The position numbers were made by a program, and so were the translations under genes. A model generated the notes under the pieces. It ran no database searches, was not told the origin of the DNA, and worked only from the letters and a program-made list of their open reading frames with translations. Below are positions 25,566-36,288 of a stretch of 64,000 bases of DNA, piece after piece (position 1 is the stretch's first letter; each line of letters opens with the position of its first letter). Source of the DNA: Dasyornis broadbenti (Eukaryota > Chordata > Aves > Passeriformes > Dasyornithidae); NCBI GenBank assembly GCA_013397935.1, contig VZRN01006818.1:2696431-2760430 (forward strand). Reading direction: 5' to 3'.

Positions 25566-26610
25566 AGGTTTCAATCATTCCTGTATGGCTCAATCCGAGT
25601 AGCACCACCAAATTTGCGCAGATGCTGTGCTGGGCTTTGGTGGCAAACAACAGTAGAATACTTTGGAGCTGACCTCAAAATTGCATTTGGACATGATGAT
25701 TCATGCAATACTAACAAACTGTGAGATACGATGCACTTTTCCAAAGACAAGAGTCTGCCACAGGTGTTTGTGATCAGATCTGCTTCAGATCTAAAGCTAA
25801 AGCCTTAGGATCCTTCTCTGACTCTTGCTTCTGCCCCTTTTGGCTTTTAATAGCACCTGCTCAGGAAGAATTATAATTCCTATAAACAAAACAGGTTTCT
25901 TCTATTCCTAGGCCCTTTCAATTAGTCAAATAAAATTTCAAGTTCAGCAGCATCGGCAGACTGTGCACCATAGATCCTGGTGGTCATGGCCTGGAAGGTT
26001 TCAGCACAGCTCTTTTATGACCAAGCACTCTTTCCTATGGATCTATATGGTGATGGCAGGCCAGTGTGTTTGGAGAACGGGCCTGGCTCAGTGCTCTGGC
26101 AGGCTGAGCCAGGAATAAGGACAGATCTGCTGATTCAGGGTCCTACAAACATAGCTGATCTCATTGCAGTGAAAATAGGTCACTAATCACACATGGCCAG
26201 CATCCAAAAACTAGCCAGGAAAATTGAATATCTGCTGGCTGAAATCTCTGTTTTACTCGAATGCACAAAAAGAAAACAGTCTGCTTTAATTTGTTTAAAA
26301 CAACCACCAGATTATGTGACCAGGAGATGAAGACAGTGATCTCCCTCCACTGTTATTTTTTCAAGCAAGCAACTCATTTATTGTTCTAGCCCCTCCTTTG
26401 CTTCCGTTCTCACACATTAAAATAATGTGTAGTTCACACTTCTGTTTTTAACCTCAGTTACAGCAGGAAGGTCTGATTTCTAAAGAAAAAATCAGCATTA
26501 GCCTGTATGCTGATGACACAGATTTCTTTTATAGGCTTCTTTCTAGTGAAACAAGTAAGTTAATATTGCCATAATTAGATCTTTCTAAATAAAAATAATA
26601 TGACAATTCC

Positions 26611-26681
26611 TGGTTTTGGTTTGGTTGGTTTTTTTTTTTTTTTGTTTTGTTTTTTTTTTTTTTTTTGGTTTAGATTTTTTT
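26611..26681. repeat. T-rich low-complexity tract
   Basis: T runs of roughly 15-18 bases broken by single G or GG (GGTTTTGGTTTGGTTGG then long T runs). Such tracts can derive from reverse-oriented poly-A tails, but no retrocopy is recognised at either side. Confidence 0.9.
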
Positions 26682-29600
26682 ACAAGACAAAAACCTGCTT
26701 TTCATTTTAGATCATTCTGAGTTTTCTTTTTAACCTGGTTGCCCATGCTGACATCCTGAATAATTTAATGGGAGAGCACTTAGACTGTAGCAGGGCTGAG
26801 AGTTACTGATGTGGAATAAGTGTACCCTGATGTTACACAATGTGCATGGTGGGAGGTAAAGTCAAGTCAATATGAATGAATCCCTTTTTCCATTGAATAA
26901 ATGCTGTCTCTCTGTCAGCAACTGGAGAAAATCTGGATGCTTTATAGAGATAAGTCCTACTAAAATACTGGGTCTGTCCCTCTCTAACAGGTCAGATCAG
27001 GCCCATTTCCTTTGCTGAACAGCATCAGCTGGCAAGCGGGAATGGTCTTCACCTTCAATTGTGGACTGAGCGGTGACATGCCCATGTGAAAAGGGTTATT
27101 GAAATGTGAGTAATTGTTGTTAGAGTGGTCAGAAATAATTGCTTGCACAAATGAACTGAAGATCCAAAAGAGGCTGGTAAAAAAATTGCACATTCAAGTT
27201 GGTAGAAACTTTTTCAGCATATGTGTTTTTTAATATTCTCATGAGAGCAGGTAATTCAGGAACAGAGCTCACAGGAGCACTGGAATTGCCTGTGTTATGC
27301 TACAGGTGGTAGTCATAAGGTTGTATTTGTTCTCCTACCACTGGCACTGGTCCTTCTCGTGCTCTGGAGGTGAATTGCTCCTTGCTCCTCCCCATCTCCA
27401 TCATTCTTGCTACCAGCCCCATCACTTGTCTGCTGCCCAGGGTTCAGGTGCTTCCCCAAGAGACAGGCACACCATGCTAACCTCCCACAGAGCTGTTTCC
27501 CACCTGCAGAGGTCCTGTGCTTGGCCACACGACCCAACAAATAGATTCACAGCGGTCCCTGCCAGGGTAAAAGGGAGAGCAGAGGAAAATGGCATGCTTT
27601 TGCCGGGTTCAGTAGCTCAAGTCCTCCTTCATTTCTCTCTCGCCCCTTGGCCAGTGAGCTCTCGCTGCAAGTAACAGGAAAGAGTTTGTGGAGCACACAC
27701 AGCCATGTCAGATTATGAGACGTGGCCCTTTCATCCTGGAGAGGATTTGTAGTGACTGAAGCCCTGGCTGTATTGTCTCCATTGGGAAAGTCAGAGTCAC
27801 TGCCACGTATCAGTGACATTTCTGTCCAGCACTTGCAATCAAGCTAACACAGGAACAGACCATGTCCTCAGCAGACTGAGCTTAGGTTTTATTTACAAAT
27901 AAGAAGTTTTGTGACTGTGAGAGTCTCTCTGATGGCAGACGGTTCTGCTAGTTGCTTAAGGCTGGTATCACTGATTCAGCCAGCAGAGAGTTTTTGATGG
28001 ATGTTGTGTGCATGACTGGCTCTTGCTGGAATCTCACACTAAGTGAAAACAACTGATTTCTTACAGGCTACACAACTCTAAGTACAACATTATGTGAAGC
28101 ATCCATCAAGCGTGTAATATAAGCAGATTTTGAACTCACTGATTTAATAACAAGTTGTAGATGGAAATCATAAAATAATTCACAGCGAGACAAAGGACTG
28201 AACAACTCAGATGAAGAGCTGAAATCAGACCTGAGACTGGTTTCAAATGTCTTCATTTGTCAAGTTATATTCTGGAGTTAGATCCTTACCTGATACAAAT
28301 TAAACCTTTCTGCCTTACATCATCTGAAGCATGCCTAGGCTAACACATAATACCCTTAACCTCTTCTCAGGAGTGAACATGCTGCAGCAATAAAGGGATT
28401 TTCAGCAAAGGAAAGCTCACAGTCCCTCAGAAGGGTCTGCAGGCCCTCCAGGAGCAGAGCAGTATGGCCTTGGGTGAATTAATGTGTATTTTCTTTGGCA
28501 TGTGCCTACATAAGGACATATTTAGGCCTCCTGTTTATTTGCTTAGACAGGCAAGGTTTAAGAGGGAGCAGCGGAGGAATGAACACCAGAAATGTTTGAG
28601 CACAGTGTAAGGTGGGAATAAATTGCCTTTAGGAAGCGTCTCCTGAGCAGCTGAAGAAAGTTAAAGAAGGCAGCTGGAAACAGCAAGCCCCAAGCAAAAT
28701 ATCCCCAGTGGTTATCCTGTGGGGCCTATCAGAGCAAACCTCAAATGACACCCTGTAAATAAATCTCCAGCACTGGCTGCCAAATACACGTACATCAAAA
28801 GTCAAGCCCTTGTCCATGGACTCACATAACACAGTCTCAATGGAGTTTATCTTTTCTGCCCTCTTTTAACCCAAAACAAAGTTGTTGCACAAGACTGAAT
28901 CAGTTCTACCATACCCCCTGTGCTGGGTTGTCGGCCAGTTACTGGCAGCTCTCACTGAATTTTTTTTCTCTGCGATATGCACGTTTCTGCACAAGCACAT
29001 TCAAAAGCATTTCCAATTCCAACTTTAACCCACAAATCTGGGGAAATTCTGAGTTAATCTCATAGCCCATAATAGTTGTCTTTTGACATGAACTGGTTAA
29101 AGCAATTCATCCTCTTATGATCCTTTGATGAGGGACTTCTGTTACAAGAGAAATGTGCAAGATTTTATGCTTTGAGCATCTTGTTTGACTTCTTAATGTT
29201 GCCATAAAACAAAGCACCATTCTAGAGGGTACCCTGTCCCAAACCATGAGTGGTTAGCAGCTGTGCAGGGAAGGGGGCTGGGCTCATTCTCTATTTTCTG
29301 AGTTGGACCTTGTACCTGGGAGTTCAAAACAGGTTATTTATAAACTGCAAGTGGAAACATTACAGTTTATCTTGTGACAGATATTTGAGGTTTTCAAAAA
29401 AGATTAGGAGGATAGCGTCCAGTACCAGAATACATCTCAGGGATTTTTTTACAGTTTGTTTTGTAGCCTTGAACAAGATAGTTTGCTGCCTAAAAGACAT
29501 ACATAAATATAAGCGTGCATTAGAACATAAATAATATTTTCCAGTTCAACATATCCTGGAAATATTTTCTCTAAGGTAACATGATGTCAGCTGGGTTGGC

Positions 29601-30280
29601 AAGGACAAATTCACTAGTGGTTCCCAGGTTGTGGAAGCAGTGATGCTGGAATATATCTATGTACAGAGAGGAAAACACCTCACTACTTTTTTCCTTGATA
29701 TTTCCTCAGTCTCCAAACAGATGATGGATTCTTTGTGGCACAGCTTTCTGCTTCAGACTACCAAAAGATGTCTTTCATTGCAAGCCTGCAGTTTTGCACA
29801 GAACATCCTTATTTTCATAAAGGGCAGGGAATTTGATCAAACTTATCCACTTGCTTTGTTTGCCCACATACTGCTTTCTGCTTCAGGAGAATGAATGGGA
29901 GATATGGACTGGTGGTAAAAGTGTTTGGTCTTATCAAACCAAGCAGCTTTTCTATTGAGATATTAGAAAAGTGGTTAAATGAAAACTTTTGCTCTGTTGC
30001 CTTTTTGAACTTCTAACTGGATTTCACTATCCTTGACACTGGGAGATGGGCAACTAAAACAATTGTGAGGGCTCCTGATACTGATGGCTTGTGGATGGGG
30101 ATGCTGGCTTGCAGCAGGCAACCGTATCAGCTGCATTGTGCCACTTTCTTTGTTGCTCTGGGTCACTGCAGGAACTGCAAACACATGAAAATTTTACTGC
30201 AAAGTTGGCCCTTGGAATGAATCTGGTACAGTCATCTGTGTTTTGTACCATCAAGTGAAATAAATTTTCAAGGTAGAGGG

Positions 30281-30438
30281 TTTTTTGGGGTTTTGGTTTG
30301 TTTTGAGGTTTGTTTTTTTTTTTGTTAGTGTTTTGGTTTTGGTTTGGTTTGTTTGGTTTGTTTGTGTTTATTTGTTTTGTTGGTTTTTTGTGTTTGCATT
30401 TTAGCTTTGTTGATTTTTTTTTTAATTAAAAAAAAACG
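30281..30438. repeat. G/T-rich low-complexity tract
   Basis: About 150 bases composed almost wholly of T and G on the plus strand, as irregular GTTT, GGTTT and GGTTTT words, ending in T-rich then A-rich sequence (TTTAATTAAAAAAAAA). The strand asymmetry is extreme. It is not telomeric TTAGGG. Confidence 0.9.
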
Positions 30439-31329
30439 CTATTGATGCTGGTGAACTCCAGCTCATGTGCAATGACTGACATGTCTGAAGATAAACAGGC
30501 AGGTTCCCCCACCCCCAGCCCATCCTTCCCCTCTAGAAGCTAACATTGCTAGAAAGAGATGCTGAAGCAGCTGACACCAAAATGACAAGTAGATATGTAA
30601 TGTCACACTGCTGGGGAGCAGAGGCAGCCCAGCTGGGAAGACCCAGGGGAGTGGTGCCAGCCCAGCTCTGCCTCGCTGGGTATCTGCAGGGCGATGATCT
30701 GTCTGGCCAAGAATGGCAACGCTCAAACTGCTCTTCTTTGAACTGGGGCTGCCATGCTTTCCAAACAGCTCATGAAAGGTTATTTTTTGAAAGGAGAATT
30801 TTGACTATGGTTGGTCCAAAAGGGGGAGGGGTGATGCTGGGGGACTTGAAGTGACAATGGTATTGATAGGGCTGGTGGTCACTGAGGGAATATCAGCCCA
30901 TGAGCAGCAAGCAAATTTCTGCCTCTGCACATTTCACCCCCACTGCCCCCTCCTCTCCCTTGGGCAGGAGACTTGGGCTCTCTAGCCTGTCACCCCTCAT
31001 TGAGCAACCAGTCTGCCTAAAGTGACTGTAGGGTGGTTTTGCCTGCTCCCGAGGGCACCACGCAGCCGTTCCTCCAGCCTGTGCCACTGGAGACACAGCC
31101 CCAGTCTGACCTGGGGCAGGCAGGAAGCTCTTGTTGGCTGCAGGAGCCAAAGGCAGGGTTTTGCCCTGACCCTAACAGAGGCTGTTCTAAGAAAAGCACA
31201 ATGATGTCCCTGGGCACTTTTGACAGATAGCTAAGACTGGAAAAGAACTAGGAACATGGACGTAATCTATGGGAATAACTCAAGTAAACAAAAGAGCTCA
31301 AATTTTCTGAACTTTCCAAGCTCCATTTT

Positions 31330-31486
31330 TGTGGTTTGACACTGGCCAAACACTAGGCACCCCTGACAGCCACTCACTTGCTCTCCCCTGCCACAGCTGG
31401 GAGAGGACAGAAAAAAATTTAGTGAAGGGGTCATGAGTTGAGATGAGGACTGGGAGGAAACACTCCAAGGGAAAAACAAGTATTAA
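31330..31486 (-). mobile_element. ERVL-type LTR, 3' part only, minus strand
   Basis: Read on the minus strand, this matches the last ~160 bases of the plus-strand LTR at 32655-32816. Shared features include CCCTTGGAG..TTT, CCTCCC, CAGCTGTGGCAGGGGAGAG, GCAAGTGAG and the end TTTGGCCAGTGTCAA. The terminal dinucleotide on this strand is CA, seen as TG at 31330-31331 on the plus strand. Everything upstream of the R/U5-like part is missing. It is a different copy, or a rearranged half, of the same LTR family, facing the other LTR. Confidence 0.85.
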
Positions 31487-31740
31487 CCCGTATTTTTAAG
31501 TAGAATGATAGTGGGAAATTTGTGTTGTAATTGTAGTGAAGGGTCCGGGGGTGAATTCCATGTAATTTGTCCTTTCGTTTTGTGTCGTGATAATGTTATT
31601 TGTGGATTTGGTGTAGGGAACCTTTTTCTTCCGTTTAGTTGTTTTTAGTTTTTAGTTGTTCTAAATGAAGACTGTATGTCAAATGTGGATTTTAATGGTA
31701 ATTCTTAAATATGTGATTCACAGACGTGAGGGGTGGAATG
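31487..31740 (+). mobile_element. Possible ERV internal 3' remnant with purine tract
   Basis: About 250 bases of T/G-rich sequence with no ORF of note (at most 60 codons, running into the LTR). They end in the purine-rich GTGAGGGGTGGAATG immediately before the LTR start TGTTGG. In retroviruses the polypurine tract that primes plus-strand synthesis lies exactly there, so this is plausibly the end of an ERVL internal region. The remainder is too diverged for me to identify, and host DNA cannot be excluded. Confidence 0.45.
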
Positions 31741-32816
31741 TGTTGGTTTTGCTTGGCCTGGTTTTGGGTAGCAGGGGAGGCCACAGAGGTGGCTTCTGTG
31801 AGAAGCTACTAGAAGCTTCCACCATGTACAGCAGAGCTGATCCCTGATGGTTCTGAAGATGGACATGCAGCTGGCCAAGGCTGGAACAATTAGAAATATT
31901 GATTATGCCTCTGTGATAACATATTTAAGATTAAATTCGAAACAAAGTGGGCACAGCTTTTTCTAGCCAGAGAAGAGGAAGAGGTGAGAACATGTGAGGG
32001 AAACAACATGGAGACACCAAGGACAGTGGAGAGGGTGAGGGAGGGGGTGCTCCAGGCACTGGAGCCGAGAACCCTCTGCCAGCCATGGTGATGACCATGG
32101 TGGAGCAGCTGTGCCCCTGCAGCCCATGGGGCCCACGGGGGATGCTGAGATCCACTCGCAGCCCCTGGGGAGGTGCCCATGCTGGGGTGGGTGGATGCCT
32201 GGAGGAGGCTGTGGTCCAGCGGGAGACCTGGTGGAGAGAGGGGGCCCCTGCTTCCAGGCTGGAGCACCTTGTCCTTGGAGGACTGCACCCTGTGGATGAG
32301 TGACCCACGCCCAGCAGCTTTGGGAGGACTGTCTGCCTGTGGGGGGTGCTCACATTGTGGCAGTTTTTGGAGGACTGCTGCTCGTGAGATTGGAATCATG
32401 CAGGAGAAGTTCAAGGAGAACTGTCTTCCATGGGAGGGACCCTACAGCACAGCAGGGGAAGGACTCCTCTCCCTGAGCAGCAAAGATAATCTTAGTGATG
32501 AACTGACCAAAATCCCCATGCCCTGTTCCCTGTGCTATTAGTGGGAAGGAGCGAGGGGCTGGGGGAAAAAGGTGTCTTTAGGAGCTTATTTTACTTCTCA
32601 TTATCCTCCTGTTACTCTGTTAGTTATAAATTCACTTTGTAACTCTAAGTTGAGCCTGTTTTGCCCTTGGAGAGTTTTTTTCCTCCCGGTGCTTATCTCA
32701 CCTCATGACCCTTTCATTATATTTTTTTTCTCTCCTCTGCCCAGCTGTGGCAGGGGAGAGAGCAAGTGAGCAGCTGTCATGGGTGCCTGGCATTTGGCCA
32801 GTGTCAAGCCATGACA
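31741..32816 (+). mobile_element. ERVL-type LTR, near full length (about 1.08 kb)
   Basis: It begins TGTTGGTTTTGCTTGGCCTGG and ends CCAGTGTCAAGCCATGACA, giving the TG...CA ends of an LTR. The last ~300 bases follow the usual order of avian ERVL LTRs: GGGGCTGGGGGAAAAAGGTG, TTCTCATTATCCTCCTGTTAC, a decayed TATAAATT in the position of the polyadenylation/TATA region (32625), TTGAGCCTGTTTTGCCC, a pyrimidine-rich stretch, then CAGCTGTGGCAGGGGAGAG. Overlapping frames of 60-174 codons lie within it (31890-32541), but they are by-products of the LTR's GC-rich part. No clear 5-bp target duplication flanks this LTR alone. It is an old, non-coding remnant; the exact subfamily was not determined. Confidence 0.85.
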
Positions 32817-35800
32817 ATTCTTCACTCTATTTACTAAATCATACTGTAGTAATGAAATGCCAGTGAGCAACAAGAGGATCTTCAGAAAGGTGCTTCTATT
32901 CTGAAGCTGGCTATTTCAGCAGTGGCTGATGAAATGATGCTCAAACAGGTTACTCCATCTGACCATTGCCAAAAGCAGAGTATTTTCATGCTGAACTTAC
33001 AGGAGGAAACTCATTATATTTGTTTGCTTTTCTGTTTACTTATCATGGAAGTGAGTTGTTTTTCACTCATTTGGTGGTGTGTGGTTGTGGGGAAATGATT
33101 ATCCTGGTGGAACTGAAAAGTTGCTGTGGAAGTCGGTGTCTGGGAGGCATGGGGTGGAGATTACACACATCCCAAAATGTGCAGACAGTTTAGCAGTGCA
33201 CACTTCTATCTAGGATGACAAAGACTTTCACTGTGCTATCCTCTCTGAGAGGATTAAATGTCAAGCTGTAAAGCCTTTTGACTTTGCTTACAGCTTAAAA
33301 TGTGATTATTTCTTTTCTGTGCAGTGGAACAACTACCATGAGCAATTTATCCTTAATGTAAAGGTATCCAATGACCTAGTGATAGGAGTACTTCTCAGAG
33401 AAATTGTGGTTCGGATCTCTGCTTCAGATCAAGAGGAGTGTGGGACTTGAACCTGGCCACCCATTTCTTCTGTCCCCATTGCCATCACCTACTACCTGAT
33501 GTGAGGTCTGTTGCTGTCTCCTTTTTTCCAGCTCTGTGACTTCAGTCCAGGCAAGGATTCACGGCTAAAGATCCTTAAGACTGTTAAATATCTAGCTGCC
33601 CAGAAGGAGCACGCCGTTTATTTTTAGGTGACTGACTTTTGGATTGTTGCCAGGTGCTGCAAGGAGAAGCAGGGATTCTATGGAATGTGGCAGCAGTGAG
33701 ACTAGAAATTGGAGTTTCCATCCTCCTGCTAGGAGCTTAACTTCAAAAGCCATCTTTGAAGCCTTTGCTTAGAAACTGTCTGAAATTAATGCTGGGATGT
33801 GTCTTCACTTCAGCAGGAGTCATGGCCTATATGTCTTTATAGTTCACAGAAGTTTGGATAGCAGGGCCTCAAAGGTTAAAATCTGTTGCTGAGACCTGAT
33901 GAAAGGAAAGGTGAGGCCTCCACAGGGATGCAGAGAGGGCAGCTTCACTTGCAAAACTAGCAAATAGATCAGTACAAACATGCTGGTGTTCATATTTGCC
34001 AAATGTAGAGGAAGCAGCCCTAGGGGTTGTGGTAATGAGAACTTGTACGGAAGAAAAATGGGTTTTATCTCAATGGGTGGACAGGGAGGGCCACCTCTGG
34101 GCTTTGACATCGGCTTGACCCATGCCTGTCAACATAGTTCACCCCAAAACTGAAGCCCAGATGGCCAGACCAGGTCAGGGGTGTGTAGGTCGGTGTTATG
34201 GGGAGCAGAGGGGAGGAGGCCCCATGGCATCTCCCATGGAGACTTGGCATGGGCAGACACAGACTCACAACATGAAACTTATAAAGAACCGCAGCCGGAT
34301 TTTGTGTGAGACTTTGCTCCTAGAAACCCTTATGTAGTTCTCAGGCTTAAACAGTTACCTCACCAAGACCTCTGTGTGGCCATAAATGCTGTTTGTGCTC
34401 CTCAGTGGCAGTAAATGTTTGATTTTGGCTCGGTTTAGCGTGACTGAGGCACACAGAGGAAATTACTGAGAAAATAAAAGGTTAGTGTGTGACAAGAAAA
34501 CTGTGCTTAAGCAGTAAGGCAAAACTGATCAATTGTGGACCAAACGGTCATGGTGAATGTGCAGCACAGGCAGAGTGACTGGACCAATGGGGTGGATTTT
34601 ATAAATCCCTCATTTAATTAGTAATAGACCTTCTAACTATATAGAAGCAGGTTGACATACCATTGCAGTTTTACTCCTTTTTCCTACCTTTTTTTTATAA
34701 TGTATAATCTAGAAATAGATACGACAGCAAGTTTTTCAAATGGTCATTTCACAGTAAAAACTTGATCTGAGCACTTATCTACTTGCTGAAATGTCTGCAA
34801 ACTGCTTTTGGCTATCTGCAGCCACTGGAGTACAGGCTGATAAACCAGAGAGCCTGTATTTTGTCATCTTAAGTTTCCGTGGGGTTTTTTTTGTTTTTTT
34901 GTCTGCCTCCTGAATTTTTCCAGGCTCTCTTTGTGCCTAAAACTGAGCAATCAATTCCCTTTAAAGCTTGGTTGAAATCTCATTTACAAGGTTTGATTTA
35001 TGGAGGTGGGTTCTTCCACAAAAATATTTAAAATATTTGAAAATTTGGATTTTAAGATCAAGTGATGAATGAGTTTTTAACTTGGCAGTGAGATGCCCAG
35101 GGACTAAGCTGCCATAGGCATTAGAGATACCAGAAGCATCAATCCTCAGAGGCCACTTAGACTGCCAGGGTTTTCATAACCAACAAAACCTCTGTTGGGC
35201 AGGAACCCATTCCCTGTCTCTGCTGATGTGAATCAAAGACAATGTGGAAGATATAATACAAATAACTGTGACCTGAGCAGATGAGAAAAACTGGAAGCTA
35301 GTGTTCGGTGTTCTGGAAAGATGGCAAAATTTGTAAAGCACTGAAAAATAACTTCTAATTGCCCTGAGAGCTTTCCCTGCCTGTGCTCACCAGTGAGGAA
35401 GGGACGAGCAACAGCTGTCACTGCTACAGTGCAGGCAGCACTGAGAAGGGGTAAGCTGGAGTCTTAAAATCAGACAATTTCTAAAAGAGGTGCCCAGCCT
35501 GACTGCATGGCCTCAGATGTTATCAATCTGGGTTTTTATCAGGGCTATTTTTCTGACAGAGAGGCTTGGTTCCCTCCTTGTCTGCTTCCCATGAGTAAAA
35601 AACATCAAATGAAAGCCTTGGAAGGAAGAGCTGCCAGTGTTTAAGAATGAGGAAGGGCTGGTTTTCCCCATTTGTGCTTTTTTAGTATCATTTAAACAAA
35701 GGGGAGAAAAGTGGTTCGGAGCATTCTTGGGTGCACAGCTCCTAAGGTAGACAGATTTTCAATGTGGAGGTGGAGTGTTCTGCCTCACCTCTCTTCCTCA

Positions 35801-36240
35801 CCAAGAGGTAACTCACATGTACAATTCAGGCAAGTCACGAGGTGGAGGGAGGATGAAAAATGATGTAGAAATGTCAGCATTTTTAAATTCTCTCCCATAT
35901 CAGGGCTTGCAGTCAGTATAGCTCCCTTCCTCCAGCACAGCATCCCATTGGTGACCTGCTCTCACGGAGCAGGATTCATCAAACTTCAGCACTCATTGCA
36001 TGATTAAGTACCAGTTTTGTTTCCACCTACCAGTTTTACTGCCCAGCCAGACCATTGCAGCTGGGATCGATGCAGGCGCCTGCGCTCATGTCCTGGGGGT
36101 GAAAAAGGATTTGACCCTTCCTGGACAAAGTAGTTTATGCAAAGAGTGTTTTTCTATGAAGCCCTTGGTCTGACAGGCCATAGATTTATTAATGCAAAAG
36201 CTGTATTATTTGAGTTCATTTTCACAGAGTTCATTTTATC
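32817..36240. other. Non-coding unique DNA with a tRNA-like repeat
   Basis: No gene is recognised. The bipartite tRNA-like element at 33370-33480 is listed separately. Remaining frames are below 90 codons and unremarkable. Confidence 0.55.
33370..33480 (+). mobile_element. Ancient tRNA-derived repeat, bipartite and inverted
   Basis: On the plus strand, CCTAGTGATAGGAG (about 33376-33389) resembles a Pol III A box and GGTTCGGATCT (33408-33418) a B box, about 30 bases apart as in a tRNA. Shortly after, GGACTTGAACC at 33442-33452 is a perfect reverse-complement B box (GGTTCAAGTCC). I recall an old amniote repeat with the same order: a tRNA-like unit followed by an inverted tRNA-like unit. The copy is diverged and I cannot give a certain family name. 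It is not a functional tRNA. Confidence 0.5.
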
Positions 36241-36258
36241 ATGTTTTACCACTTATTG

Positions 36259-36288
36259 AATGAAATTCAATTGTTATTGAATTTCATT
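36259..36288. repeat. Perfect 13-bp inverted repeat, 4-nt loop
   Basis: AATGAAATTCAAT (36259-36271), loop TGTT, then ATTGAATTTCATT (36276-36288), perfectly complementary. The stem is AT-rich. It could form a cruciform or RNA hairpin, but it is too short alone for a microRNA precursor. Confidence 0.95.

Larger units (their letters stand above)
25566..31329. other. Non-coding unique DNA with two T/G-rich tracts
   Basis: No gene is recognised. Apart from the low-complexity tracts at 26611-26681 and 30281-30438, the stretch is ordinary unique DNA. Moderately GC-rich parts at 27.3-27.6 kb and 30.5-31.2 kb open overlapping frames on both strands (60-125 codons) with no recognisable content. Confidence 0.55.

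Noticed and set aside
31890..32541. Cluster of ORFs up to 174 codons on both strands
   Set aside because: They lie inside the ERVL LTR, a non-coding repeat with a GC-rich middle, so the frames are by-products of the LTR sequence.
33400..33460. Possible functional tRNA gene
   Set aside because: A and B boxes are present, but the acceptor and anticodon stems do not pair and the element looks like a diverged repeat.
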